This document shows, in pieces, positions 1 through 8,485 of a DNA stretch of 55,462 bases. The notes below the pieces were generated by a model. It worked only from the letters and a program-made list of their open reading frames with translations. It made no database searches and was not told where the DNA came from. Numbering within the stretch: position 1 is the stretch's first letter; each line of letters opens with the position of its first letter. The DNA comes from Variovorax sp. KBW07. GTDB taxonomy: Bacteria > Pseudomonadota > Gammaproteobacteria > Burkholderiales > Burkholderiaceae_C. The position numbers were made by a program, and so were the translations under genes. The DNA lies in the NCBI RefSeq assembly GCF_003852515.1, contig NZ_QAJK01000005.1, positions 1 through 55,462 on the forward strand, written 5' to 3'.

Positions 1-105
1 TACCCGGTGTCATTCGCACGCACCCCGAATGACCCCGCCCCCGCTCCCGCGTCACAGCATCGCAAGTCCAAGCCACGCGACAGCGCGTTAGAAAAGCAGA
101 TATGA
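1..105 (+). CDS. 3' end of an upstream gene, possibly the ATPase of the phosphonate ABC transporter (partial)
   Basis: Frame 1 is open from the window edge and stops at TGA 103-105, overlapping the ATG of the permease (102-104) in an ATGA arrangement typical of coupled operon genes. The visible tail is short, proline-rich and basic, with no diagnostic motif. Frame 2 is also open until TAG at 89-91, so the choice of frame rests only on the ATGA overlap. An ATP-binding subunit is the expected neighbour of this permease, but that is inference from the family. Confidence 0.35.
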   Translation, partial: YPVSFARTPNDPAPAPASQHRKSKPRDSALEKQI

Positions 106-1817
106 GCAGTTCCCCCGATGCCATCGCCATAGTGCCCGTGACGATGGCGCGCAGCAGCGCGTTCGACCGCGAGCGCTGGCTCACTGGCGCCGCCGTCTTG
201 CTGGTCGTATTGCTGCTGACAGTGATCGTCGCGCTGCCCGTTAGCGCCCTCGTCGGCCAGAGCTTCTTCGACCGCGCCGGCGCCTTCGTCGGCCTCGCCA
301 ACTTTGCGCGCTACCTCGACAGTCCCGCGTTGGTGCAGTCCGCTTTCAACAGCCTCGGCCTCGCGGCCATCAGTGCCGTCATCTGTACCGCCATCGCCTA
401 CGTGTATGCCTACGGACTCACCCTCTCGTGCATGCCCGCCAAGGGCCTGCTGCGCGCCGTGGCACTCGTTCCACTGTTGGCGCCTTCGTTGCTGCCGGCC
501 ATCAGCCTCGTCTATCTGTTCGGCAACCAGGGGCTGTTCAAGGGCCTGCTGGGCGATCTTTCCATCTATGGGCCGCTGGGCATCGTGCTCGGCTCGGTGT
601 TCTGGACGCTGCCGCATGCGCTGCTCATCCTGACCACCGCCATGGCCACCTCCGACGGTCGCCTCTACGAGGCCGCGCAAACGCTCGGTGCCTCGCGCTG
701 GCGCATCTTCCGCACCGTCACGCTGCCGTCCTCGCGCTACGGACTCATCGTTGCCGCGATGGTGGTGTTCGTGCTCGTCATCACCGACTTCGGCGTGCCG
801 AAGGTCGTCGGCGGGCAGACCGGCGTGCTCGCGACCGACATCTACAAGCAGGTGGTGGGGCAGCAGAACTTCCAGATGGGCGCGGTCGTCGGCCTGGTGC
901 TGCTGATTCCGGCGGTGCTGTCGTTCCTCATCGAGCGCCGCGTGCGCAGCAGGCAGGCCGCCGCGCTGTCCGCGCGCGCCACGCCGTACCAGCCCGAACC
1001 GGTCAAGGTGCGCGACCGCGCGCTGCTGGTGTTCTGCGGGCTCACGGCCTGCGCCATCCTCGTGATGATCGGCATGGCCGTGTTTGCATCGCTTGCCACC
1101 TACTGGCCCTACAACCTGGTGCCGTCGTTCAAGAACTACGACTTCAGCAACATGGACGGCGGGGGCTGGGGCAGTTACTTCAACTCGCTGCGGCTGGCCG
1201 TGTGCGCGGCGGTGGCGGGGGCGCTGGTCACTTTCGTCTCGGCCTACCTGGTCGAAAAACCACGCCACTTCGGCCTGCTGCGCGAGCTGCTCAACCTGCT
1301 GGCCAACCTGCCGCTCGCGGTGCCGGGGCTGGTGCTGGGCGTGGGCTACATCTTCTTCTTCATCTCGCCGTCGAACCCGCTGCGCGCCATCTACGGCAGC
1401 ATGACCATCCTCGTGGTGTGCACGGTGGCGCACTTCTTCTCGGTGGCGCACCTCACGTCGCTCACCGCGCTGCGCCAGCTCGATCGCGAGTACGAACTGG
1501 TGTCGGAGTCGATGGGCGTGCCGTTCTGGCACACGCTGTGGCGCGTTCACCTGCCGGTGGCGCTGCCGACTGTGCTCAACGTGGGCGGCTACTTTTTCGT
1601 CAACGCGATGACGACCGTGTCGGCCGTCGTGTTCCTTTATTCGCCGCAGACCTCGCTGGCGGCCATCGCCGTGCTCAACATGGACGACGCCGGCGACGTG
1701 GCGCCCGCCGCCGCCATGGCCTCGCTGATCATGCTCACGGCCGCCGTCGGCCGCGGCGTGTTCGCGCTGGCCGGGCACTGGGCGCTCAAGCGCACCCAGA
1801 TGTGGAGAAACCGTTAG
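102..1817 (+). CDS. ABC transporter permease, 2-aminoethylphosphonate type (two fused permease halves)
   Basis: Inner-membrane permease of 571 residues with about twelve hydrophobic segments in two similar halves. Each half has a binding-protein-dependent transport loop: EAAQTLGASRWRIFRTVTLP near residue 190, and a second copy with ESMGVPFWHTLWRVHLPVAL near residue 470. This double organisation is that of FbpB/PhnU-type permeases. The next genes, an FAD oxidoreductase and phosphonoacetaldehyde hydrolase, point to 2-aminoethylphosphonate or a related aminophosphonate as substrate. The stop codon overlaps the GTG start of the next gene by one base, so the genes are probably translated together. 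Family assignment is strong; the substrate comes from context only, and an iron-type substrate cannot be excluded from the protein alone. Confidence 0.85.
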   Translation: MSSSPDAIAIVPVTMARSSAFDRERWLTGAAVLLVVLLLTVIVALPVSALVGQSFFDRAGAFVGLANFARYLDSPALVQSAFNSLGLAAISAVICTAIAYVYAYGLTLSCMPAKGLLRAVALVPLLAPSLLPAISLVYLFGNQGLFKGLLGDLSIYGPLGIVLGSVFWTLPHALLILTTAMATSDGRLYEAAQTLGASRWRIFRTVTLPSSRYGLIVAAMVVFVLVITDFGVPKVVGGQTGVLATDIYKQVVGQQNFQMGAVVGLVLLIPAVLSFLIERRVRSRQAAALSARATPYQPEPVKVRDRALLVFCGLTACAILVMIGMAVFASLATYWPYNLVPSFKNYDFSNMDGGGWGSYFNSLRLAVCAAVAGALVTFVSAYLVEKPRHFGLLRELLNLLANLPLAVPGLVLGVGYIFFFISPSNPLRAIYGSMTILVVCTVAHFFSVAHLTSLTALRQLDREYELVSESMGVPFWHTLWRVHLPVALPTVLNVGGYFFVNAMTTVSAVVFLYSPQTSLAAIAVLNMDDAGDVAPAAAMASLIMLTAAVGRGVFALAGHWALKRTQMWRNR

Positions 1818-2977
1818 TGCCCGGAACCTCACCCCCGCTTTCACCCTCACTCTCGGCCAGCAAAGACAGTTTCGACCTGATCGTCGTCGGTGCCGGCATC
1901 GTCGGCCTGGCCCATGCCTACGCCGCCGCGCTGCGCGGCCTGAAGGTGTGCGTGGTCGAGCGCGATGCGGCCTGCCTTGGCGCGTCGATCCGCAACTTCG
2001 GCTTCATCACCATCACCGGCCAGGCGCCGGGCGATGCATGGCGCCGCGCGATGCATGCGCGCCAGGTGTGGAACGAGATCGCCCCGCAGGCGGGCATCGA
2101 CATCGTGCACCGCAACCTCTGGCTCGCGGCTTCTCGCCCCGAGGCGCATGCGGTGCTCGAGGCCTTCATGCGCACGCCGATGGGCGAGGCCTGCGAACTG
2201 CTCGATGCCACCGACGCGCAGGCCAAGGCCCCGGCGCTGAGCCTGGCCGATGTGCGCTCGGTGCTGTTCAGCCCACACGAGCTGCGCGTCGAATCGCGCA
2301 CCGCCATCGGCCTGCTCGCGAAGTGGCTGGCCGAAGTGCATGGCGTGGTGTTCCGTTTCGGCGAGACCGTGCACGAGGTGGAAACACCCCGCGTGCGCAC
2401 CTCGCGCGGCACGCTGCGCGGCGAGCGCGTGGTGGTCTGCACCAACACCGAACTGCACGGCCTGTTCGCCGACCGCATTGCTGCACACGGCCTCACCCTG
2501 TGCCGCCTGCAGATGCTGCGCGTGAAGCCCGAGGCCGGATTCCGTTTGCCGGGCTCGGTGATGACCGACCTGAGCCTGGTGCGCTACGAGGGCTACAGCA
2601 CGCTACCCGAAGCCGCCGCGCTGCGTGCCCGGCTGCAAGAGGAAGAGGCCGAATCGCTGGCGCATGGCATCCACCTGATCGTGGTGCAGAGCGCCGATGG
2701 CTCGCTGGTGGTCGGCGATTCGCACCACTACGGCGACGCGCCCGAGCCCTTCGCGATGGAAGAGGTCGACCAGCTCATCCTGCGGCACCTGCGCGGCACG
2801 CTCAACATCGAGACCGCGCAAGTGACCGAGCGCTGGACCGGCGTCTACCCCTCGTCGAAAACCACGCCCTGCGTGATCGACGCGCCCGACGATGCCACGC
2901 GCGTGGTGCTGGTTACCAGCGGCAGCGGGGCCAGCACCGGCTTCGGCATTGCGCACGACGTTTTCGACGCCTGGTGA
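1817..2977 (+). CDS. FAD-dependent oxidoreductase of phosphonate clusters (TIGR03364-like)
   Basis: A 386-residue glycine-oxidase-like flavoprotein. The dinucleotide-binding motif GAGIVG lies at residues 25-30 after a short polar leader. The C-terminal GVYPSSKTTPCVID and SGSGASTGFGIAHDVF segments resemble the FAD-binding end of DAO-type amine oxidases. The GTG start at 1817 is chosen because it overlaps the permease stop (TAGTG) and precedes the Rossmann motif at a normal distance; the reading frame stays open much further upstream, but only as a shadow of the permease gene. Members of this family occur beside phosphonatase genes. It may oxidise an aminophosphonate (2-aminoethylphosphonate or an N-methyl form) to phosphonoacetaldehyde for PhnX. 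The substrate is inferred. Confidence 0.8.
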   Translation: MPGTSPPLSPSLSASKDSFDLIVVGAGIVGLAHAYAAALRGLKVCVVERDAACLGASIRNFGFITITGQAPGDAWRRAMHARQVWNEIAPQAGIDIVHRNLWLAASRPEAHAVLEAFMRTPMGEACELLDATDAQAKAPALSLADVRSVLFSPHELRVESRTAIGLLAKWLAEVHGVVFRFGETVHEVETPRVRTSRGTLRGERVVVCTNTELHGLFADRIAAHGLTLCRLQMLRVKPEAGFRLPGSVMTDLSLVRYEGYSTLPEAAALRARLQEEEAESLAHGIHLIVVQSADGSLVVGDSHHYGDAPEPFAMEEVDQLILRHLRGTLNIETAQVTERWTGVYPSSKTTPCVIDAPDDATRVVLVTSGSGASTGFGIAHDVFDAW

Positions 2978-3026
2978 GGCGCACCGCGCCTGCCTTCACC
3001 CCCCCCTCTTTTTGATCCTTGCAGCC

Positions 3027-3863
3027 ATGAACGCACACAACCACTCCCAGCTCCAGGCCGTCGTCTTCGACTGGGCCGGCACCATTCTCGACTTCGGCTC
3101 CTGCGCACCCATGGGCGCCTTCGTGAAGCTGTTCGAACAGTTCGGCGTGGACATCACCATTGCCGAAGCGCGCGGCCCGATGGGCGTGGCCAAGTGGGAC
3201 CACATCAAGGCGCTCGGCTCGCTGCCGCGCATCGCGTCGCAATGGGAGGCCAGGCATGGCCACGCCTTCAATGACGCCGATGTCGACCGCCTCTACGAAG
3301 TGTTCACGCCGATGAACGCCGCGAGTGCGCGCGACCATGCCGACTTCATCCCGGGCGCGGTCGAAGCGGTGAACGCCGCACGCCAGCGCGGCCTGAAGAT
3401 CGGCTCTACCACCGGCTACAACCGCCCGATCATGGAAGTGGTCGCACCCATCGCCGCGGCCGGTGGCTATGCACCCGACAACCTCGTGTGCGGTGGCGAC
3501 CTGGCCGAAGGCCGCCCGTCGCCGCTCATGATGTACCGCTGCTTCGCCGACCTGGGCGTGTGGCCGCCGCACACCGTGGTGAAGGTCGACGACACCGGCG
3601 TGGGACTGCAGGAAGGCCTGAACGCGGGCACCTGGGCCGTGGGCCTGGCGATCAGCGGCAACTCGGTGGGGCTCACGCTGGCCGAATGGACGGCGCTCGA
3701 CGAGGCGCAGCAGCAATCGCACCGCGAGGCCGCGACCGCGCAACTCGAGGCCGCCGGTGCGCACTACGTGATCGACAGCGTGGCCGACCTGCCGCAGGTG
3801 CTGGAAGACATCGAGCGTCGCCTGCAGCGTGGCGAGCGCCCGACCCCTGCCGACGCGGCTTGA
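3027..3863 (+). CDS. phnX: phosphonoacetaldehyde hydrolase (phosphonatase)
   Basis: HAD-superfamily enzyme of 278 residues that cleaves the C-P bond of phosphonoacetaldehyde to acetaldehyde and phosphate. The nucleophile is Asp15 in FDWAGT. The Schiff-base lysine is Lys56 in GPMGVAKWDHI, which together with PRIASQW is diagnostic for phosphonatase. The C-terminal KVDDTGVGLQEG motif carries the acidic magnesium ligands. ATG 3027 is preferred over in-frame upstream codons, which lie inside the oxidoreductase gene, because it places the nucleophile at the usual distance from the start. It is the last enzyme of the phosphonate operon. No phnW transaminase is visible in this window. Confidence 0.95.
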   Translation: MNAHNHSQLQAVVFDWAGTILDFGSCAPMGAFVKLFEQFGVDITIAEARGPMGVAKWDHIKALGSLPRIASQWEARHGHAFNDADVDRLYEVFTPMNAASARDHADFIPGAVEAVNAARQRGLKIGSTTGYNRPIMEVVAPIAAAGGYAPDNLVCGGDLAEGRPSPLMMYRCFADLGVWPPHTVVKVDDTGVGLQEGLNAGTWAVGLAISGNSVGLTLAEWTALDEAQQQSHREAATAQLEAAGAHYVIDSVADLPQVLEDIERRLQRGERPTPADAA

Positions 3864-3941
3864 GGAAACAGCGGGCGGCGCCGCGCGGCACGGCGCGGCG
3901 TCCGACTTGACGCGCGGCTTCGCGGGCATAGCATCCGTCGA

Positions 3942-4076
3942 ATGCGAAGCACAGCCTTTGTTCTTCTGTTCTGTCTCGGCCTGCTGACGGCGGCCTGCGA
4001 CGACAAGCCCAAGCCCGGGGGACCGGTGCCGAAGGCTTCGGTGAGCGTCGTGGTGTCCACGCTGCCGGTGTGCTGA
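3942..4076 (+). CDS. small putative lipoprotein, 44 residues
   Basis: A short reading frame downstream of phnX. It begins with a basic N-terminus and a hydrophobic stretch (FVLLFCLGLLTAAC) ending in a lipobox, LTAAC, with Cys19 as the predicted lipidated residue. A short polar, proline-rich tail follows (DDKPKPGGPVPK). No clear Shine-Dalgarno is seen. It fits the many tiny bacterial lipoproteins of unknown function. It converges on the WG-repeat gene, whose stop lies 17 bases away. The recognisable lipoprotein signal argues against chance, but coding status is not proven. Confidence 0.5.
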   Translation: MRSTAFVLLFCLGLLTAACDDKPKPGGPVPKASVSVVVSTLPVC

Positions 4077-4092
4077 CCGGCAGGCAGGCCAC

Positions 4093-6231
4093 TCAACGCG
4101 CCGGCGGCGACGACGGTGCCGAGAGTGCGCGTGCCCAGCGTTCGCGCTCTTCGTCTTCCAGCGCCAGCAAGCTCTCCGGCGAGCCGCCTCCACCGACCAC
4201 CTGAAGGTCTTGCAGCTGCTTCAGCACCTCGGGCGTTGCAAGCACCTGCTCCACGGCTTCCTGCAACAGGCGATTGGCCGCGGCCTCCGAATTCGCCGGC
4301 GCCCAGAGGCTGAAGCGGTCATACGCCGTGAAGCCGGCCAAGGGCGCACTGGAGGCCAGCGTCGGCCACGGCGTGCCCTCGAAGCTTTGCGGACGTGCCG
4401 CCTCGGCGGTGGTGCCCAGCACACGCAACTGGCCGCGCCGCACCGCGACCGCGACGCCGTTCACCGGCGCGAACAACAGGTCCACCGCATGCTCCTTGGT
4501 GATGACGTCCGAATCGGGATACATGCCCTTGAAGACCACGCGCTGCACGTCGGCGCCGCTCAGTGCGCGGAACTGACCGAAGGCCAGGTGCCCTGTCCAG
4601 CCGTCTTCGCCCGTGCCGATGCGCAGGCTGCCGGGGTGGGCCCGCGCGTAGGCGAGCAGGTCGTCGATGCCGTGGATGCCCAGCGTGTCGGCCTTGGTGC
4701 TGTCGATGGCCAGCACCAGCGGCTGCGAGGCCAGCAGCGTGACGGGACGAAGGGACTGCATCAGCGCATCGATCGGCGGACCTTGGTGCACGCCTTCGAT
4801 GCCGCCGCGCGGCAATCGCATTGCAGCGAGCAAGACCTTCGCGTTGCCGCCTTCCATCATCAGCCGGCGGTAGTCGGCCTCGGTGGCCTTCAGCACGTGA
4901 TCGACCTGCACGCCGCGCCCCAGCAGGTTGGGCAGGTGACTGGCCAGCATGCCGGCGTAGTGGCTGCTGCGGCCTCCGGGCGGAACCAGCACGGTGACGT
5001 GCAGCGTGGGTTCCGGCACGGGAGCAAGCCACTGCCCCGCGTCGTTCAGCAGGCCGTGGCGCAGCGCCCACTGCCCGCCGGTGGAGGCGTTGCGCACCAT
5101 GGCTTCGGCCACCCAGTGCCGGCCTACGCGCTGGAGTTTCCGGATGATCGGCCGGTCGTCTTGCCACCCCGGTGGCCGCCAGTCCTGCGGGAACGTGCCG
5201 GTGACCACGGCATAGCCGTGACGGAATGGGCGCGCGGCCTGGAACTGCGGCGCGATCACCCATTGGCCCTGCGCATCCTGATAGCCCCATCGGCCGGTGT
5301 CGGGGTCTTTGACCGGTTGCAGTGCGGCATCGGTACTGCTGCCGCGCAGCCGTTGCCAGCGACACATGCGCGGCGTGCCGGCATCGGGCTGGCGGTCCTG
5401 TCCGGCGGCGGTGCACAGGCGGATGCGCCGCTGGGCTGTCGCGTCGGGCAGCGCGCTGAAGATGAACGGGATCACCGTGCGGCCCCGTGCATCGACAAGG
5501 CCCGTGGCAGTGGAGCCGGGTGGAATCGGCTCTTGCCTGTCGCGCATCCATTGCGCGGTCGCGACGTCGCGTTGCGGCGGCGGCGTGCGCCACTGTCCCC
5601 GCGCATCGCGCAAGCCGGGTTGTCCGGCCACCGTGTCCACCCGCAGGTCGGACTCGGCATGCGCGGAGTCACCGGGCATCAGGTAGGAGAGGGCCGTGGG
5701 CGAGTCGATGGACGTGGTGTCCTTGCCATCGCAGCTCACGGGCGGCACGGCCCACCGGCCTTGCGCATCGACGCGCCCGTAGGCCACGGTGGTGCGCTGC
5801 CCGCCTTCGGGCTTTCGTTCCACCAGCCACACCTTGTGCATGGGCTGAAGCGCGGTGTTGATGCCGATCCTTTCCAGCCACACGGCCCGCCAGCGGCCGT
5901 CGCAGAAGCTGCGGGCAACAGGAGAAAGGAAAAGCGCGCGCCCGTCGAGGGTGTCGAACAGCGCGGGTGCGCGTTCGCCGTGCTGGCCGGGATTCAGGCT
6001 CAGCCAGCGCGACCGCGCCATCAGCTCGGGAGCGATGCCGAGGGTGAAAACGAAGATGTCTTCCCACGGCGGCGCTGCGGCGTCCACCGGCTGCAATTGC
6101 CAGGCAGGCTGCATCGGCAGTGCGCGCTCGGGGTTGCTGTGCAGCTCTTGGTAACTCGATGGCGCTGCGTGGGCCGAAGAGAGGGCCGTGCCGAGCCATA
6201 ACAGGCTTGCGAAAACATGCAGGCGCTTCAT
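4093..6231 (-). CDS. WG-repeat protein fused to a TctC/Bug-like solute-binding domain
   Basis: A 712-residue exported protein. A signal peptide covers about residues 1-22 (ending SSAHA). Residues ~90-405 contain about five WG-type repeats, such as YGRVDAQGRWAVPP, GLVDARGRTVIPF and WGYQDAQGQWVIAPQF. From about residue 410 the sequence changes to a tripartite-tricarboxylate receptor (Bug/TctC) pattern: VTVLVPPGGRSS at the start, GDxxDVITKEHAVDLLFAP-like strands, and the terminal NRLLQEAVEQVLATPEVLKQL helix. ATG 6231 is chosen because it starts the signal peptide and overlaps the stop of the upstream GNAT gene (ATGA). Bug domains normally stand alone with about 300 residues, so this is a fusion. 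It probably acts in the periplasm; the ligand is unknown. Confidence 0.75.
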   Translation of the reverse strand: MKRLHVFASLLWLGTALSSAHAAPSSYQELHSNPERALPMQPAWQLQPVDAAAPPWEDIFVFTLGIAPELMARSRWLSLNPGQHGERAPALFDTLDGRALFLSPVARSFCDGRWRAVWLERIGINTALQPMHKVWLVERKPEGGQRTTVAYGRVDAQGRWAVPPVSCDGKDTTSIDSPTALSYLMPGDSAHAESDLRVDTVAGQPGLRDARGQWRTPPPQRDVATAQWMRDRQEPIPPGSTATGLVDARGRTVIPFIFSALPDATAQRRIRLCTAAGQDRQPDAGTPRMCRWQRLRGSSTDAALQPVKDPDTGRWGYQDAQGQWVIAPQFQAARPFRHGYAVVTGTFPQDWRPPGWQDDRPIIRKLQRVGRHWVAEAMVRNASTGGQWALRHGLLNDAGQWLAPVPEPTLHVTVLVPPGGRSSHYAGMLASHLPNLLGRGVQVDHVLKATEADYRRLMMEGGNAKVLLAAMRLPRGGIEGVHQGPPIDALMQSLRPVTLLASQPLVLAIDSTKADTLGIHGIDDLLAYARAHPGSLRIGTGEDGWTGHLAFGQFRALSGADVQRVVFKGMYPDSDVITKEHAVDLLFAPVNGVAVAVRRGQLRVLGTTAEAARPQSFEGTPWPTLASSAPLAGFTAYDRFSLWAPANSEAAANRLLQEAVEQVLATPEVLKQLQDLQVVGGGGSPESLLALEDEERERWARALSAPSSPPAR

Positions 6232-7445
6232 CGGGTGGCGTTCTCCTTTTCCATCCAGTCCACGAAGGCCCGCAGGCGATGGCCGAATGCTTCGCCCGAA
6301 GCGGTGGGGCTTCGGGCGTGAGACAGGAAGAAGTCGATCTGCGGCTTTACCGACGGGTGGCGCTGCAGGAGCTGCCAGGCATGGTCTTCCAGGGTCTGGG
6401 GCCATGTGCTGTCCTCGTCCGCGCGAAGAATGTTCGTTGCGCGTATCAGTTTGCGGGAGGCTTCTTTCTGCAAGCGCTGCAATTCGATGGAATCGTTCGC
6501 CTGATCGATGCGCTCCGCGTAGCTCCGCAGTACCACCCCGAAGTCGCCATTGACTGCAAGGGCGATGTCGCGCGAGGGCTTGAATCGCTCGAAGTGCGGC
6601 GCCAGGTCGTTGCCCCATATGCAGCGGCAGTGGTGCTTGAGCCAGTATCCCCAGCTGTACAGGTTCTTGGGCGCGAGTGCCTCGGCGAGGCTGCCGATGT
6701 CGAAATCGATCTTCACGACTTCGCTGTGCCGCGCCTCCAGCGCCTTGCGCACGGCTTCCACTGTCGCGCTGTCCTGCGCAGTCAGCGGATCGCGAAACAC
6801 GAGAGTCAGGTCGAGATCCGAAGAACCTGCTTCGGCGGTTCCCCTCGCGACGCTGCCATACAGGTAGATGCCGTCCAGCAGCGGCCCCACTTCGGACACG
6901 AGCGTGGCGCGGACATCGTGAACGAGCGCTTCGAATTCGGATTGGAGCGGCCCGCCTGGCGCAGGCGGGATGAAGCTGTCCACTGTGCGTTCCTGGGAAG
7001 GCCGGTACTCCAGCACCTCGTCGCCCGCCGCATCGATCTCGCCCGTGGGCTTCCAGCCCAGCCGCCTGTAGAACCCATGCGACCGGACCTTCGGATCGGA
7101 CGAGCAGCCGAGAAAAAGTCGCTTGAAACCCAGCGCCTTGAATTCTTCAACCATCAGGCTCAGAAGCGCCTTGCCGATGCCTTTGCCTTCGCAGGCCGGC
7201 AGCAGTGCAAGCACAGCGATCTCGCCGGTCTCGCGATCACCGAAGCAATAGCCGGCCAACTCGCCATCGACCAGACCCACGTAGCCGGGCAGGGATTCGT
7301 CGGCGATGGCGGACTGCCAGCTCTCCAGCGTGATGCCGATGGCTTTCAGTTCTTCGACCGAGAAGGCGTTCTCCCGGGTCTTGCCTCTCAGGTCGAGGCA
7401 TGCGGGCGTGTCTTCGGGGATGGCTTTTCTGTAGACGACGTTCAT
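6228..7445 (-). CDS. GNAT acetyltransferase - nucleotidyltransferase fusion
   Basis: A 405-residue two-domain cytoplasmic protein. Residues 1-150 form a GNAT domain, with the acetyl-CoA loop CEGKGIGKALL near residue 85 and the terminal GFYRRLGWKPTGE strand. Residues ~165-310 form a minimal nucleotidyltransferase fold: GSVARG starts at residue 197 and Asp210/Asp212 make the DxD metal pair. The remaining helical tail (LRSYAERIDQANDS onward) resembles the C-terminal helices of aminoglycoside-nucleotidyltransferase-like proteins. It lies 22 bases downstream of the dapD-like gene, and its stop overlaps the next start by four bases. It might modify a small molecule or nucleic acid. Antibiotic modification is possible but unsupported. 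Confidence 0.75.
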   Translation of the reverse strand: MNVVYRKAIPEDTPACLDLRGKTRENAFSVEELKAIGITLESWQSAIADESLPGYVGLVDGELAGYCFGDRETGEIAVLALLPACEGKGIGKALLSLMVEEFKALGFKRLFLGCSSDPKVRSHGFYRRLGWKPTGEIDAAGDEVLEYRPSQERTVDSFIPPAPGGPLQSEFEALVHDVRATLVSEVGPLLDGIYLYGSVARGTAEAGSSDLDLTLVFRDPLTAQDSATVEAVRKALEARHSEVVKIDFDIGSLAEALAPKNLYSWGYWLKHHCRCIWGNDLAPHFERFKPSRDIALAVNGDFGVVLRSYAERIDQANDSIELQRLQKEASRKLIRATNILRADEDSTWPQTLEDHAWQLLQRHPSVKPQIDFFLSHARSPTASGEAFGHRLRAFVDWMEKENATR

Positions 7446-7467
7446 GCGTTCCGTTCGCTCGCACGCA

Positions 7468-8367
7468 TCAGTCGTTGCTGTGCAGCGTCGTGTTCAATCC
7501 GCCCCAGCGCTTCGCATTGGTTTCGAGCACTTCGACAGCCCCGCTCTGGCTGTTCCTTCGATACAGGAGCCCTGACTTGCCCGACAGCGTCCGGGCAGCC
7601 ACCACGCTGCCATCCGGCAGCTTGACCTTGGTGCCCGCGGTCACGTACAGGCCCGCCTCGACGATGCATTCGTCGCCCAGCGAAATGCCGATGCCCGCGT
7701 TGGCGCCCAGCAGGCTGCGCTCGCCGATGGCGTTCTTCGTCTTGCCGCCGCCGGAGAGCGTGCCCATGATGGACGCGCCCGCGCCGATGTCCGAGTTCTT
7801 GCCGACGGTCACGCCCGGCGTGATGCGCCCCTCGACCATCGACTCGCCCAGCGTGCCCGCATTGAAGTTCACGAAGCCCTCGTGCATGACGGTGGTGCCC
7901 GGCGAGAGATGCGCACCCAGCCGCACGCGGTCGGCGTCGGCAATGCGCACGCCGGTCGGCACGACGTAGTCGCTCATGCGCGGGAACTTGTCGATCGACG
8001 GCACCGTGAGGTGGTGGTATTCCGGCGCAACCAGGTGCCGCAGTTCATCGACCTTCGATGGCAGCACCGGGCCTGCCGAAGTCCATGCCACATTCTGCAG
8101 CAGGCCGAACAGGCCTTCGAGGTTGATCTCGTTCGGCCGCACCGCCAGTTCGGACAGAAGGTGTAGGCGCAGGTAGGCATCTTCGGTCGACAGCGGCGGC
8201 GCATCGAGCGATTCGATGCGCACTTCGACCGTGTCGCCCGCGATCAGTCCGACCTTCTCGGCAAGGCAGCGCCGGTGGTTGAAGGTGGCGTGCGTGGGGA
8301 ACCAGACGTCGAGGGTCTTGCCCGTCTCGACGTCGCGGTAGCGATGGCCGGTGCGCTGGAGGGTCAT
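7468..8367 (-). CDS. dapD: tetrahydrodipicolinate N-succinyltransferase, Pseudomonas-type
   Basis: A 299-residue acyltransferase with left-handed beta-helix (hexapeptide) repeats. Conserved segments KFPRMSDYVVPTGVRIAD, GAHLSPGTTVMHEGFVNFNAG, GTLSGGGKTKN and LLYRRNSQSGAVE match the DapD group seen in Pseudomonas and actinobacteria. That group differs from the ~275-residue enterobacterial-type DapD. The expected reaction is succinyl-CoA-dependent acylation of tetrahydrodipicolinate in lysine/diaminopimelate synthesis. ATG 8367 places the conserved domain directly after a short N-terminus; the protein lacks the longer N-terminal arm of the Pseudomonas enzyme. No dapC or dapE lies nearby, so a specialised paralogue is possible. 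Confidence 0.8.
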   Translation of the reverse strand: MTLQRTGHRYRDVETGKTLDVWFPTHATFNHRRCLAEKVGLIAGDTVEVRIESLDAPPLSTEDAYLRLHLLSELAVRPNEINLEGLFGLLQNVAWTSAGPVLPSKVDELRHLVAPEYHHLTVPSIDKFPRMSDYVVPTGVRIADADRVRLGAHLSPGTTVMHEGFVNFNAGTLGESMVEGRITPGVTVGKNSDIGAGASIMGTLSGGGKTKNAIGERSLLGANAGIGISLGDECIVEAGLYVTAGTKVKLPDGSVVAARTLSGKSGLLYRRNSQSGAVEVLETNAKRWGGLNTTLHSND

Positions 8368-8485
8368 GGAAGTCCTGCTTCGGTGATGTGGCGTGCTGGA
8401 AAGAAGGCCGGCAGCAGGCCGGCGGCGGTCTTCCGCGAGAATGCCACACGACATGCGCCGGCCATTCCCGGCGGGGAGAAAAACA

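Noticed and set aside
428-1816. N-terminal extension of the FAD oxidoreductase frame over the permease gene
   Set aside because: The permease is clearly the real gene there; the oxidoreductase begins at GTG 1817 with its Rossmann motif just downstream.
3879-3900. Strong GC hairpin after phnX (CGCCGCGC / GCGCGGCG)
   Set aside because: No T run follows, so I do not call it a terminator.
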